This document shows positions 28,159-43,100 of a stretch of 64,000 bases of DNA, one piece after another. A program made the position numbers and the translations under genes. The stretch is from NCBI GenBank assembly GCA_964017045.1, contig OZ024794.1, positions 3,737,501 to 3,801,500 on the forward strand, written 5' to 3'. The notes beneath the pieces are model-generated. The model did no database searches. It was not told the DNA's origin and saw only the letters and a program-made list of their open reading frames with translations. The stretch comes from Omphiscola glabra (Eukaryota; Mollusca; Gastropoda; Lymnaeidae). Position 1 is the stretch's first letter. Every line of letters begins with the position of its first letter.

Positions 28159-31100
28159 GATCACGTGACCAGCATGTGACCTCCCATTGTAAGAGGATTT
28201 ATGAGAAGTGGCCAGTGATTGGTTGATATTTTAACCGACGTGTAAGGATGCTGAAACCGTAGTTTCTATATATGTATCCGTAGTTGTGAGTGGGCCTTGA
28301 GTTTTTGTTAAGACATCATGTATTGCCCCTTAAATTATGAATGCACACCACGTGATGCCATTCTAAAAAGTAACAATCTACCATATCAATTAACATTTTT
28401 TTAATCAAGTTCTTTTGTATCAACTTATTCGCCTAGTTCTTTTGTATCAACTTATTCGCCTAGTTCTTTTGTATCAACTTATTCGCCTAGTTCTTTTGTA
28501 TCAACTTATTCGCCTAGTTCTTTTGTATCATCTTATTCGCCTAGTTTTTTGTATCACTTATTAGCCTAGTTCTTTTGTATCAACTTATTCGCCTAGTTCT
28601 TTTGTATCATCTTATTAGCCTAGTTTCTAGATATTACTTTGAAATAAATCATTGTTTAAGAATAAGATTATCCCTGACTCTGATCACCTCCCGATGACGT
28701 CGTGTATCTTCATTGTCTTAAGTCTGACAACGTTAAGTAAGAGTTATTTTTACATGAAATTTACTTTATTTTAAAATTTCATTTCCTGGTCTTTAAAGCT
28801 GCAAACCTGTCAATCATTTGATCACAAACAATATTTTCCCCATATCACTTTCAATTGATAGTAGAGCCAGATCAGAAGACCTTGACTGTTTATTGTGGAT
28901 CGTAAATAGTTTTTCATACGCCTTTGTTTTGAAAAGCTCCGCTCGCATGAAGCCACACACACACACAGATAGTAAAAAACAATTGAAGGCTTAGCGAGAG
29001 TATTGGCAGAAATTCTATGAAGGCCCATTCACCTATGAATGAACCTATCAAATGACCAGTCCGTGACTTTGTGTCATTCAATATCAGTTGCCTTTAGGTG
29101 TCGTCTAAGTCTTTGTATTTCTTTTAAAAGTTCATCTTCTGATAACTCATCATAGAAAGAGGTTAATTTGGACACCAATAACTCATCATAGAAAGAGGTT
29201 AATTTGAACACCAATAACTCATCATAGAAAGAGGTTCATTTGGACACCAATAACTCATCTTAGAAAGAGGTTCATTTGGACACCAATAACTCATCTTAGA
29301 AAGAGGTTCATTTGGACACCAATAACTCATCTTAGAAAGAGGTTAATTTGGACACCAATAACTCATAATAGAAAGAGGTTAATTTGGACACCAATAACTC
29401 ATAATAGAAAGAGGTTAATTTGGACACCAATAATTCATCTTAGAAAGAGGTTCATTTGGACACCAATAACTCATCTTAGAAAGAGGTTCATTTGGACACC
29501 AATAACTCATCTTAGAAAGAGGTTAATTTGGACACCAATAACTCATAATAGAAAGAGGTTAATTTGGACACCAATAACTCATAATAGAAAGAGGTTAATT
29601 TGGACACCAATAATTCATCTTAGAAAGAGGTTCATTTGGACACCAATAACTCATCTTAGAAAGAGGTTCATTTGGACACCAATAACTCATCTTAGAAAGA
29701 GGTTCATTTGGACACCAATAACTCATAATAGAAAGAGGTTCATTTGGACACCAATAATTCATCTTAGAAAGTGGTTAATTTGGACACCAATAACTCATCT
29801 TCGCTTGCTGATACTCACTGATAGTAGATACTCGGGTTCAGCAGGCCCAAACATATCGGCTAGTTCCTTGATCGCTGATGATCTGATCTGGGATTTAGAA
29901 TGAGAGCTATTGATACATCCCAGCATGTCCCTACTGTTTATTTCTTGCATAGAGTCCAGCATCTACTAATTGTTCTCCTGCTATTCTCTTCTTAAACCTT
30001 CATCTTCTCTCTACCGAATTTCCATATTGGTCTGATTTTAAAAGTGCCTTTCGTTAGCACGTCCCACCAAGTGACAGCGCTTCTCGTGCAGAAACAATCA
30101 TAAGTCTAGTTGTAAACGTTTTCTGTCGTGGAGTCTATACAAGACAGCCGACGGGGGTATGTTTAACTATGGTGATATCTTTGTTAAAGGGGTAGATTCA
30201 ATGAGCTCGACAAGTAATTCAATTCAAACTCTACTTACCATGATCAGCAATGAACAGCAATCGCCCATTACGACCACATGATGAGATTATGAAGGGGGAA
30301 AAAACGAGTGGCCAGACGTAACCGGTGAAATAACTAAGAAATACTTTTGTGTGCCACCACTATCACCGTGACACTCAAGGCGTGTGCCACTGCTATCACA
30401 TTGACACCCAGGGCGTGTGCCACTGCTATCACATTGACACCCAGAGCGTGTGCCACTGCTATCACCGTGACACTCAGGGCGTGTGCCACTACTATCACCG
30501 TGACACTCAGGGCGTGTGCCACTACTATCACCGTGACACTCAGGGCGTCTGCCACTACTATCACCGTGACACTCAGGGCGTGTGCCACTACTATCACCGT
30601 GACACTCAGGGCGTGTGCCACTACTATCACCGTGACACTCAGGGCGTGTGCCACTACTATCACCGTGACACTCAGGGCGTGTGCCACTACTATCACCGTG
30701 ACACTCAGGGCGTGTGCCACTACTATCACCGTGACACTCAGGGCGTGTGCCACTGCTATCACCGTGACACTCAGGGCGTGTGCCACTACTATCACCGTGA
30801 CACTCAGGGCGTGTGCCACTACTATCACTGTGACACCCAGGGCGTGTGCCACTACTATCACCGTGACACTCAGGGCGTGTGCCACTACTATCACTGTGAC
30901 ACTCAGGGCGTGTGCCACTACTATCACATTGACACTCAGGGCGTGTGCCACTACTATCACTGTGACACCCAGGGCGTGTGCCACTACTATCACCGTGACA
31001 CTCATGGCGTGTGCCACTACTATCACTGTGACACCCAGGGCGTGTGCCACTACTATCACCGTGACACTCAGGGCGTGTGCCACTACTATCACCGTGACAC

Positions 31101-34100
31101 CCAGGGCGTGTGCCACTACTATCACCGTGACACTCAGGGCGTGTGCCACTACTATCACCGTGACACTCAGGGCGTGTGCCACTACTATCACATTGACACT
31201 CAGGGCGTGTGCCACTACTATCACCGTGACACCCAGGGCGTGTGCCACTACTATCACCGTGACACTCAGGGCGTGTGCCACTACTATTACTGTGACACCC
31301 AGGGCGTGTGCCACTACTATCACCGTGACACTCAGGGCGTGTGCCACTACTATCACCGTGACACCCAGGGCGTGTGCCACTACTATCACCGTGACACTCA
31401 GGGCGTGTGCCACTACTATCACCGTGACACTCAGGGCGTGTGCCACTACTATCACCGTGACACCCAGGGCGTGTGCCACTACTATCACCGTGACACTCAG
31501 GGCGTGTGCCACTACTATCACCGTGACACTCAGGGCGTGTGCCACTGCTATCACTGTGACACCCAGGGCAAGTTTTACATGATTACTTTGAAGTGGCACA
31601 TTGCCATATATAATATCAACAAGTTTGGTAAGGACAGGTAGGCCTTAGGTTGGCAGCAATCTTAATTCAATTGGAACATCGGCTTGTTTCACACGATTTT
31701 TTAAAGATTGCCTATCCCAGGTGTAATGTAGTGTAGGTGTAATGTAGTGTAGTAAAATATTGCCTATCCCTGGTGTAATGTAGTGTAGATGTAATGTAAT
31801 GGTAGTGAAAGATTGCCTATCCCTGGTGTAATGTAGTGTAAGTGTAATGTAGTGTAAGTGTAATGTAGTGTAGGTGTAATGTAGTGTAGGTGTTCACTGT
31901 GAGTTTACTACCTAAAGTTTGTCACATTCCGACTGACCTGTCAGGTGTGTTATGGGGAAATCGATAACCTGACCTGCTTGTGATGTTTACCTGCGTGTTG
32001 TGTCTGACCCCATTGTACAGTTATTTCCTGGTCAATTCTTAGTTAGTGAAACATTGGCCATATTACTTGATTGAACTTGTAAGTAAGCCATTTGGCGTGG
32101 ATACAATTAGTGAACAAGTACTGACGTATATAATTTATAATCCTATAGCGTAGATCCACATATCCATCACTTTAAGATGAGGTAACATTGCTACCCTCCC
32201 ATCATTCTAAAGTCGGTTAAATGTCTGGTTCCATATCCATCGCTCCCCACCCACCCTCTCCCCAGTCCCTATAAACTATGATTACAGTTGTACTAATCAG
32301 GTGTGTGCTCCGCTTCTTTGTTTATACGAGGTAAACAAGGCCTGGTTTCCTTCTCTACCCTCCACGCTTTACCCTCCTCTCTCTACCCTCCTCTCTCTAC
32401 CCTGCCCTCTCTACATGGCATCTCACCTCTAAACCCTCCTCTCTCTACCCTCCCCTCTCTACTCTCTACCCTCCACTCTACATGACATCTCACCTCTCTA
32501 CCCTCCCCTCTCTACCCTCGACTCTCTACATGACATGTCACCTCTCTCTACCATCCCCTCACTACATGACATCTCAACTCTACCTTCCATTCTCTACATG
32601 ACATCTCACCCTCCCGCCTTATGTGCGTCTATCTGCATCGTCGTCCCCTTCACCCCCTCTCCCCTTTTTTTCCTTATGTATCCCTAAATACCAATCAGGG
32701 TGAACACATTATTGCTTAGATCAGTCAACAAGACCATTTATGTATTTGGTGTCTGGTCGTTTCTACGGTGATCTATAGTCATATGTATTTGTGTATGTCG
32801 GTCAGTTTGATATCAGTTGATATGGTCAGTTGATATGGTCAGTTGATATGGTCAGTTGATATGGTCAATTGATATGGTCAGTTGATATGATTAGTTGATA
32901 TGGTCAGTTGATATGGTCAGTTGATATGATTAGTTGATATTGTTAATTAATATGGTCAGTTGATAGGGTCAGTTGATATGGTCAGTTGATATGGTCAGTT
33001 GATATGGTCAGTTGATATGGTCAGTTGATATGATTAGTTGATATGGTCAGTTGATATGGTCAGTTGATATGATTAGTTGATATTGTTAATTGATATGGTC
33101 AGTTGATATGATTAGTTAATATTGTTAATTGATATGGTCAGTTGATAGGGTCAGTTGATATGATTAGTTGATATGGTCAGTTGATATGGTCAGTTGATAT
33201 GGTCATTTGATATGGTCATTTAATAGGGTTAATTGATATTGTCAGTGGATATGGTTAGTTGTTATTGTGTATGTTGAGAATAACAGTACCAAGACTTTGT
33301 GTATGTTGAACATAACAGTACCAAGACTTTGTGTATGTTGAACATAACAGTACCAAGACTTTGTGTATGTTGAACATAACAGTACCAAGACTTTGTGTAT
33401 GTTGAACATAACAGTACCAAGACTTTGTGTATGTTGAGCATAACAGTACCAAGACTTTGTGTATGTTGAACATAACAGTACCAAGACTTTGTGTATGTTG
33501 AACATAACAGTACCAAGACTTTGTGTATGTTGAACATAACAGTACCAAGACTTTGTGTATGTTGAGCATAACAGTACCAAGACTTTGTGTATGTTGAACA
33601 TAACAGTACCAAGACTTTGTGTATGTTGAACATAACAGTACCAAGACTTTGTGTATGTTGAGCATAACAGTACCAAGACTTTGTGTATGTTGAGCATAAC
33701 AGTACCAAGACTTTGTGTATGTTGAACATAACAGTACCAAGACTTTGTGTATGTTGAACATAACAGTACCAAGACTTTGTGTATGTTGAACATAACAGTA
33801 CCAAGACTTTGTGTATGTTGAACATAACAGTACCAAGACTTTGTGTATGTTGAACATAACAGTACCAAGACTTTGTGTATGTTGAACATAACAGTACCAA
33901 GACTTTGTGTATGTTGAACATAACAGTACCAAGACTTTGTGTATGTTGAACATAACAGTACCAAGACTTTGTGTATGTTGAACATAACAGTACCAAGACT
34001 TTGTGTATGTTGAACATAACAGTACCAAGACTTTGTGTATGTTGAACATAACAGTACCAAGACTTTGTGTATGTTGAACATAACAGTACCAAGACTTTGT

Positions 34101-37100
34101 GTATGTTGAACATAACAGTACCAAGACTTTGTGTATGTTGAACATAACAGTACCAAGACTTTGTGTATGTTGAACATAACAGTACCAAGACTTTGTGTAT
34201 GTTGAACATAACAGTACCAAGACTTTGTGTATGTTGAACATAACAGTACCAAGACTTTGTGTATGTTGAACATAACAGTACCAAGACTTTGTGTATGTTG
34301 AACATAACAGTACCAAGACTTTGTGTATGTTGAACATAACAGTACCAAGACTTTGTGTATGTTGAACATAACAGTACCAAGACTTTGTGTATGTTGAACA
34401 TAACAGTACCAAGACTTTGTGTATGTTGAGCATAACAGTACCAAGACTTTGTGTATGTTGAACATAACAGTACCAAGACTTTGTGTATGTTGAACATAAC
34501 AGTACCAAGACTTTGTGTATGTTGAACATAACAGTACCAAGACTTTGTGTATGTTGAGCATAACAGTACCAAGACTTTGTGTATGTTGAGCATAACAGTA
34601 CCAAGACTTTGTGTATGTTGAACATAACAGTACCAAGACTTTGTGTATGTTGAACATAACAGTACCAAGACTTTGTGTATGTTGAGCATAACAGTACCAA
34701 GACTTTGTGTATGTTGAACATAACAGTACCAAGACTTTGTGTATGTTGAACATAACAGTACCAAGACTTTGTGTATGTTGAACATAACAGTACCAAGACT
34801 TTGTGTATGTTGAACATAACAGTACCAAGACTTTGTGTATGTTGAACATAACAGTACCAAGACTTTGTGTATGTTGAACATAACAGTACCAAGACTTTGT
34901 GTATGTTGAACATAACAGTACCAAGACTTTGTGTATGTTGAACATAACAGTACCAAGACTTTGTGTATGTTGAACATAACAGCACCAAGACTTTGTGTAT
35001 GTTGAACATAACAGTACCAAGACTTTGTGTATGTTGAACATAACAGTACCAAGACTTTGTGTATGTTGAACATAACAGTACCAAGACTTTGTGTATGTTG
35101 AACATAACAGTACCAAGACTTTGTGTATGTTGAACATAACAGTACCAAGACTTTGTGTATGTTGAACATAACAGTACCAAGACTTTGTGTATGTTGAACA
35201 TAACAGCACCAAGACTTTGTGTATGTTGAACATAACAGTACCAAGACTTTGTGTATGTTGAACATAACAGTACCAAGACTTTGTGTATGTTGAACATAAC
35301 AGTACCAAGACTTTGTGTATGTTGAACATAACAGTACCAAGACTTTGTGTATGTTGAACATAACAGTACCAAGACTTTGTGTATGTTGAACATAACAGTA
35401 CCAAGACTTTGTGTATGTTGAACATAACAGTACCAAGACTTTGTGTATGTTGAGCATAACAGTACCAAGACTTTGTGTATGTTGAACATAACAGTACCAA
35501 GACTTTGTGTATGTTGAACATAACAGTACCAAGACTTTGTGTATGTTGAGCATAACAGTACCAAGACTTTGTGTATGTTGAACATAACAGTACCAAGACT
35601 TTGTGTATGTTGAGCATAACAGTACCAACGATTTGTCTGACATGCGGATCACCAACTTATTGTTTTATTTCTTACATTTTAAATGTTACAGAACGTATAG
35701 AAAATATCCATTTAAGCACTGGGGGGGGGGGGCGTGGGGGTTCCATCCATAGAGTACGTATGCACTGGGCGAAAAGAGAAAAAAAGGGGGGGGGCTGTCG
35801 AATTTTGAGATTTTGCGTAAGTTTTCGTATGGCCCCATAAATAGTGGGGGGGGGGGGGATAGTCTGCAGAAAGAAGTACAATTTTTCACAAATACTGCAA
35901 TAAGTATACTGCAATAAGTATACTGAACTTAGGGCAGTTATAAGCAACCCATCTATATCATCAATGCTTTAAAAATATCAATGTTTTTTAAATTATCGCC
36001 ATTATGTTACTTTGTGTTTTCACAAGTGAACTCGCTTGTTAACTCTGTGGTAGTAGTTAATCTAGTAGTAGTGAGAGTAATAGTTAATCTAGTAGTAGTA
36101 GTAAGAGTAATAGTTAATCTAGTAGTAGTAAGAGTAATAGTTAATCTAGTAGTAGTAAGAGTAATAGTTAATCTAGTAGTAGTAGTAAGAGTAATTGTTA
36201 ATCTAGTAGTAGTAAGAGTAATAGTTAATCTAGTAGGAGTAAGAGTAATAGTTAATCTAGTAGTAGTAAGAGTATTAGTTAATCTAGTAGTAGTAGTAAG
36301 AGTAATAGTTAATCTAGTAGTAGTAAGAGTAATAGTTAATCTAGTAGTAGTAGTAAGAGTAATAGTTAATCTAGTAGTAGTAAGAGTAATAGTTAATCTA
36401 GTAGGAGTAAGAGTAATAGTTAATCTAGTAGTAGTAAGAGTAATAGTTAATCTAGTAGTAGTAAGAGTAATAGTTAATCTAGTAGTAGTAGTAGTAAGAG
36501 TAATAGTTAATCTAGTAGTAGTAAGAGTAATAGTTAATCTAGTAGTAGTAAGAGTAATAGTTAATCTAGTAGTAGTAAGAGTAATTGTTAATCTAGTAGT
36601 AGTAAGAGTAATTGTTAATCTAGTAGTAGTAAGAGTAATAGTTAATCTAGTAGTAGTAAGAGTAATAGTTAATCTAGTAGTAGTAAGAGTAATAGTTAAT
36701 CTAGTAGTAGTAAGAGTAATAGTTAATCTAGTAGTAGTAGTAAGAGTAATAGTTAATCTAGTAGTAGTAAGAGTAATAGTTAATCTAGTAGTAGTAAGAG
36801 TAATAGTTAATCTAGTAGTAGTAGTAAGAGTAATAGTTAATCTAGTAGTAGTAGTAAGAGTAATAGTTAATCTAGTAGTAGTAAGAGTAATAGTTAATCT
36901 AGTAGTAGTAAGAGTAATAGTTAATCTAGTAGTAGTAAGAGTAATAGTTAATCTAGTAGTAGTAGTAAGAGTAGTTGTTAATCTAGTAGTAGTAAGAGTA
37001 ATAGTTAATCTAGTAGTAGTAGTAAGAGTAGTTGTTAATCTAGTAGTAGTAAGAGTAATAGTTAATCTAGTAGTAAGAGTAATAGTTAATCTAGTAGTAG

Positions 37101-40100
37101 TACGAGTAATAGTTAATCTAGTAGTAGTAAGAGTAATAGTTAATCTAGTAGTATTAAGAGTAATAGTTAATCTAGTAGTAGTAAGAGTAATAGTTATACA
37201 ACCACTCACCAAACTGCATGTTTCACGGAGGTGTGACGTATTTTACTCGGGCCACGCCAGTGGTTTATTCGGGCCACTCCAGTGGTTTGTTCGGGCCACG
37301 CCAGTGGTTTGTTCGGGCCACGCCAGTGGTTTGTTCGGGCCACTCCAGTGGTTTGTTCGCCAGTGGTTTGTTCGGGCCACGCCAGTAGCTCCTACTGTAA
37401 CATGTTTTGGATTCCTCCTGTCAAATTTAGGTTTTCACCAGGCGGCTGATCTCAAGTGAAATTCTTCTAATAAACTTTGAAATAGCGAATAGATTTGTTT
37501 AAAATAACTCTAACTCTATGTAGCTGAATAGGGGTCATGTAGTAACTGCAAACAGTAATGATTAGAGTGACTGGTTTGTACCAGGCCCTCTGGATGTTAC
37601 GTTGGATTAATAATGGAAAGAAAATCATGAAAATAGTGTATTAATTGGCGGTGATCCTTTGAGGAAGGTGCGACTCCCTAGTGCGACGCGGCACCACAGG
37701 GCAGGGCCGTTCCGAGAAAAAGCGGCACCCGGGATGAAACTTGTATATGGCGCCCCTCCTATATATAGAAAAAGAGAGGTCCGGGCGCACCTGTAAAAAT
37801 TGAGATATTGACCCCCCTGTTCTTTAAGTACATGGAATGTTATCGTTTATTTCACTACTAAGGTCCTATATAAAGGCGATTTTAGCGCCGCCCCCCCCCC
37901 TCCTTCTTTTTGATGTTGACTTTTTTGTATACGTAATATATGGATGACCCCTTGCCTCTCACCGACACTTAACCATTAGAAAGTTTCATTGAAACCCTTG
38001 CCTCTCACCGACACACGACCCTAATCTGTAGTCCTCCACATCATATCGACTTATCAATATTGTCAGCTGTGGTAAACCCCAAGTCGCGATAACGCCTTGT
38101 CCAACCTTGCCATGCCTGGCTGCTGGTCACGATACTAGCTCTCCTGTAGATCATTAGGCCATCGCAGTCAAATCGCTTGTCATTTCTCAAGAATAGTCCA
38201 TTTTTACGGCTTGGGATGATTGCTCGGCTCAAAACGCTGGCAATCAGCGGATGGTGGTATGGCTGTAAACTATACGCAAAGTGTAACAATGAGCCATCCG
38301 ACTGTGCTGTTCTAAAAGTGTGCGTGTGACGGATTACTATGTTCTACTTGGAGAATCAGCTGGAGGGGGTGAGTCACGGATGACTAGTGTTGTACGGGTG
38401 TTCTGGTGGTTAGAACTTGATCAACTGTTGGGTTTATAACACTACAATTTCCTCTTACTGTCATCATGTGACGTATTTCTGTCCACTTACTGTCACGTGG
38501 CGTATTTCTGTCAACTTACTGTCACGTGACGTATTTCTGTCCACTTACTGTCACGTGGCGTATTTCTGTCGACTTACTGTCACGTGACGTATTTCTGTCC
38601 ACTTACTGTCACGTGACGTATCTCTGTCCACTTACTGTCACGTGACGTATCTCTGTCCCCTGGTTTTATGAGACATGTTTCTGTTGAAGATAAGGACTGT
38701 GCCACCACGCATATGTGGCGGCTTTAGCTTTGAATACAGCACACCTGATGCTTGTCATTGAAACAGAACAGCATTTACCTGTCAGGTGTATTTTGATGGC
38801 TGATGTCATCATTGAAGCAAGGTGCTCTTATAGCAGGTGTGTGCTTTCTCAAAACTGATCTTATTAGAATGTGACACATTTCTCAACAAATATTGTAACA
38901 TATGGATATCTGAATATTGTGGTACGTGAATACCTGATTATTTTTGCATATGGATACCTGATTATTGTAGAACATGGATACATAATTATTTTTGCACATG
39001 GATACACGATTATTGTTGCACATGGATTTGTGTGGCACGTTGATACCTGTGGCACACGGATACCTGATTATTGTAGCACATAGATACCTGATATTGAGAC
39101 ACACGGATACCTGATTTAGCGTGGCTTATAGATACGGTCCTAAAGACTGGGTATATGGATACGTTACATAAAGATTTTGGTATATGAATATGGTACCTAA
39201 ACATTGGGGTATACAAATACCTAAATATTGAGCCATATGGGTTCACACAGATGATACCAAATGGATCCATCGAGACTGGGCAGTTGGATTTCAAGGATAC
39301 ATGATTGTATTTCTTTGGATCGTTTCTGAAACAACAAAAAAAATTGTTACAAAACTATGTAAAGAGATAGGATTGTATATGACATGAGAGCTTTGTGATA
39401 AGATGGAGATAGGATATGACATGAGAGCTTTGTGATAAGATGGAGATAGGATTGTATATGACATGAGAGCTTTGTGATAAGATGGAGATAGGATTGTATA
39501 TGACATGAGAGCTTTGTGATAAGATGGAGATAGGATTGTATATGACATGAGAGCTTTGTGATAAGATGGAGATAGGATTGTATATGACATGAGAGCTTTG
39601 TGATAAGATGGAGATAGGATTGTATATGACATGAGAGCTTTGTGATAAGATGGCATTATTTTTGAAATGATGGGACAATTGTCTTATCGTATTTCCCAAA
39701 AAGTGTTTCTGTCCAGAAAGTTCTAGGTTAGTTTTTGAGGAAGGTTATTGGGTTAGTTCTGTGATTCTTTACTTTGTTGTAACAGTTTGAATGAGCCGGG
39801 TCTCTGGTGCGGTGAGTCCTAAAGGTTTCAACAAGCTTACCCTCAAAAAGTCCAGTTATGTCAGTCTGCTGTAGGCCGTGTACTTTGCTGCGTCTATTGA
39901 TTTAGCCTTGTTGTGTTGTATTGATTACGTTTACCTCCAGGTCGAGATGCAGTACACGGTCTGTCTACAGGGACACAGTACACGGTCTGTCTACAGGGAC
40001 ACAGTACACGGTCTGTCTACAGGGACACAGTACACGGTCTGGTTATATCGTCTGGTTATATCGCCTGGTTATATCGTCTGGTTATATCGCCTGGTTATAT

Positions 40101-43100
40101 CGTCTTATATCGTCTGGTTATATCGTCTGGTTATATCGTCTAGTTATATCGTCTGGTTATATCGCCTGGTTATATCGCCTGGTTATATCGCCTGGTTATA
40201 TCGTCTTGTTATATCGCCTGGTTATATCGCCTGGTTATATCGTCTGGTTATTTCGCCTGGTTATATCGCCTGGTTATATCGTCTGGTTATATCGCCTGGT
40301 TATATCGTCTTGTTAAATCGTCTGGTTATATCGTCTGGTTATATCGTCTGGTTATATCGCCTGGTTATATCGTCTGGTTATATCGCCTGGTTATATCGTC
40401 TGGTTATATCGTCTGGTTATATCGTCTGGTTATATAGCCGTGTTATATCGTCTGGTTATATCGCCTGGTTATATCGTCTTGTTATATCGTCTTGTTATAT
40501 CGTCTGGTTATATCGTCTGGTTATAAAGAAAATTACACAGGGATAAGGTGTTTCATTAGAAGAGTAAAAAAATGATAATTAACTTTCATGTGCCTAGTTT
40601 GGTGGTCCCCGTGGTTAGTTTGGTGGTCCCCGTGGTTAGTTTGGGGTCCCCGTGATTATTTGGTGGTCCCCGTGGATAGTTTGATGGTCCCCATGGTTAT
40701 TAGTTGCCTCATACCTAGTCACGCCCGTGTTCTAATTTTAGACACTGTTTCCGTCTATTTCCGGTCAGATGGTGAATCTCCTGCCTTGGTTTGTGGGTGA
40801 GTGGATGGACTGCGCGAGTTTGCTTGGCATGTTTAGCGTCATCGATCTGTAACGGAGTAGTGCTGCCAATCAATAACCGAGGTGTGGCTTGTTCCCTCGG
40901 TCACTCCCATGTCTATTCTTGTCTTGCCACAGTTTCCATGTTCTTGTCTTGCCACAGTTCCTATGTTCTTGTCACACAGTTCCTATGTTCTTGTCACACA
41001 GTTCCTATGCTCTTGTCACACAGTTCCTATGTTCTTGTCACACAGTTCCTATGTTCTTGTAGTCCCACAGTTCCTATGTTCTTGTCGTACCACAGTTCCT
41101 ATGTTCTTGTCGTACCACGTTCATATGTTCTTGTAGTCCCACAGCTCCTATGTTCTTGTAGTCCCACAGCTCCTATGTTCTTGTAGTCCCACAGCTCCTA
41201 TGTTCTTGTAGTCCCACAGCTCCTATGTTCTTGTAGTCCCACAGCTCCTATGTTCTTGTAGTCCCACAGCTCCTATGTTCTTGTAGTACCACAGCTCCTA
41301 TGTTCTTGTAGTCCCACAGCTCCTATGTTCTTGTAGTCCCACAGCTCCTACGTTCTTGTAGTCCCACAGCTCCTATGTTCTTGTAGTCCCACAGCTCCTA
41401 TGTTCTTGTAGTCCCACAGCTCCTATGGTCTTATAGTGCCAATATTGGTCAGTACTAATTTGTCAGTACGCATCGGTCAGTACGCATCGGTCAGTACTAA
41501 TTTGTCAGTACGCATCGGTCTGTACGCATCGGTCAATACTAATTTGTCAGTAAGCATCGGTCAGTACTAATTTGTCAGTACGCATCGGCCAGTACGCATC
41601 GGCCAGTACGCATCGGTCAGTACTAATTTGTCAGTACGCATCGGTCAGTAATCATTGGTTATTCAGACGCCCAACCCATTTTCCTCTTTCACGCCCACCA
41701 ACTTGGTCGCCTTCTGCATAGATGAGTTGACCGTTCGTTGTGTCGTGGGACTGACTTCAGTGTGTCGTGTGACTGATCTCACTGTGTCGTGTGACTGAAA
41801 TCAATGTGTCGTGTGAGTGACCTCAATGTGTCGTGTGAATGACCTCAATGTGCCGTGTGACTGACCTCAATGTGCCGTGTGACTGACCTCAATGTGTTAT
41901 GTGACTGACCTCAATGTGTCGTGTGACTGACCTCAATGTGTAGTGTGACTGACCTCAATGTGTAGTGTGACTGACCTCAATGTGTAGTGTGACTGACTTC
42001 ACTGTGTCGTGTGACTGACCTCAATGTGTAGTGTGACTGACCTCAATGTGTGGTGTGACTGACCTCAAAATGCCGTGTGAATGACCGCTATGTGTCGTGT
42101 GCCTGACTTCATTGTGTCGTGTGACTGACCTCACTGTGTCGCATGACTGACTTCAAAGTGTAGAATGGCAGATCTCAATGTGTCGTGTGACTGACCTCAA
42201 TTATGTTAATTTGTTATTGAACTAGTGAACCCAATATTTCAGTTATATTATATAGTTCCAGTGACACACACCATATGCCACACTCTCTTTCACTCCCTGA
42301 CACACACCATATACCACACTCTTCCACTCCCTGTCCCCCAGTTTTTTGTTATCTACCTATGTCTAGGTCACACCAGCTGACCGGATCACTGGTCACTTTA
42401 GCTGACCTGATACATATTGGCTAACCTGTCGGTGAATAATGTGGCCTAGAAGTTTGCTGATAATACCTTTCTCCACCCCCCCCCCCACCCCCAACTAGAT
42501 GTCACAGATGGCTTTTATGCGTGGCAGGACAATAGTGCACTGGTATATTAGCTAAGTTCTGAAGGAATCTCTCGCCGTCGTCACTATACTGCTATTGATG
42601 GGTCGTCACGACAAGCTATTGGTGGGTCGTCTGGACACTGCTATTGATGGGTTGTCAGGACACTGCTATTGATGGGTCGTCTGGACATTGCTATTGATGG
42701 GTTGTCTGGACACTGCTATTGATGGGTTGTCTGGACACTGCTATTGATGGGTTGTCAGGACACTGCTATTGATGGGTCGTCAGGACACTGCTACTGATGG
42801 GTCGTCTGGACACTTGTGACTGACCTCAATGGGTTCTTTTACATGTTAACTATAAATCACACAGTAGACCTGCAACTTACATCTTTATTGACATTTGTTA
42901 TAACTATACTTTAGCGTATTATCACTGTGATGGAAACAAAACGGCCTCACTAATGTGTAGATGTATCTTTCTCTCAGTCATGAGAATGTATCTTATGTTT
43001 ACTAAGTCTCACTATGTGGATGTATCATTCATTTAGTGAGTCTCACTAATGTACAGATGAGTCATTTGGTTGACCTATGTCACTAATATATGGATGTTTA

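Noticed and set aside
30334..31641. Open frames of over 400 codons on both strands
   Set aside because: Product of a 33-bp repeat without stops; equally open in opposite strands and several frames.
33242..35655. Open frames of nearly 800 codons on the minus strand
   Set aside because: They are entirely a 32-bp tandem array read in three frames; no unique flanking coding sequence, no known domain.
38041..38289. 82-codon minus-strand frame near the candidate first exon
   Set aside because: No homology or splice support; probably chance in a GC-richer stretch.
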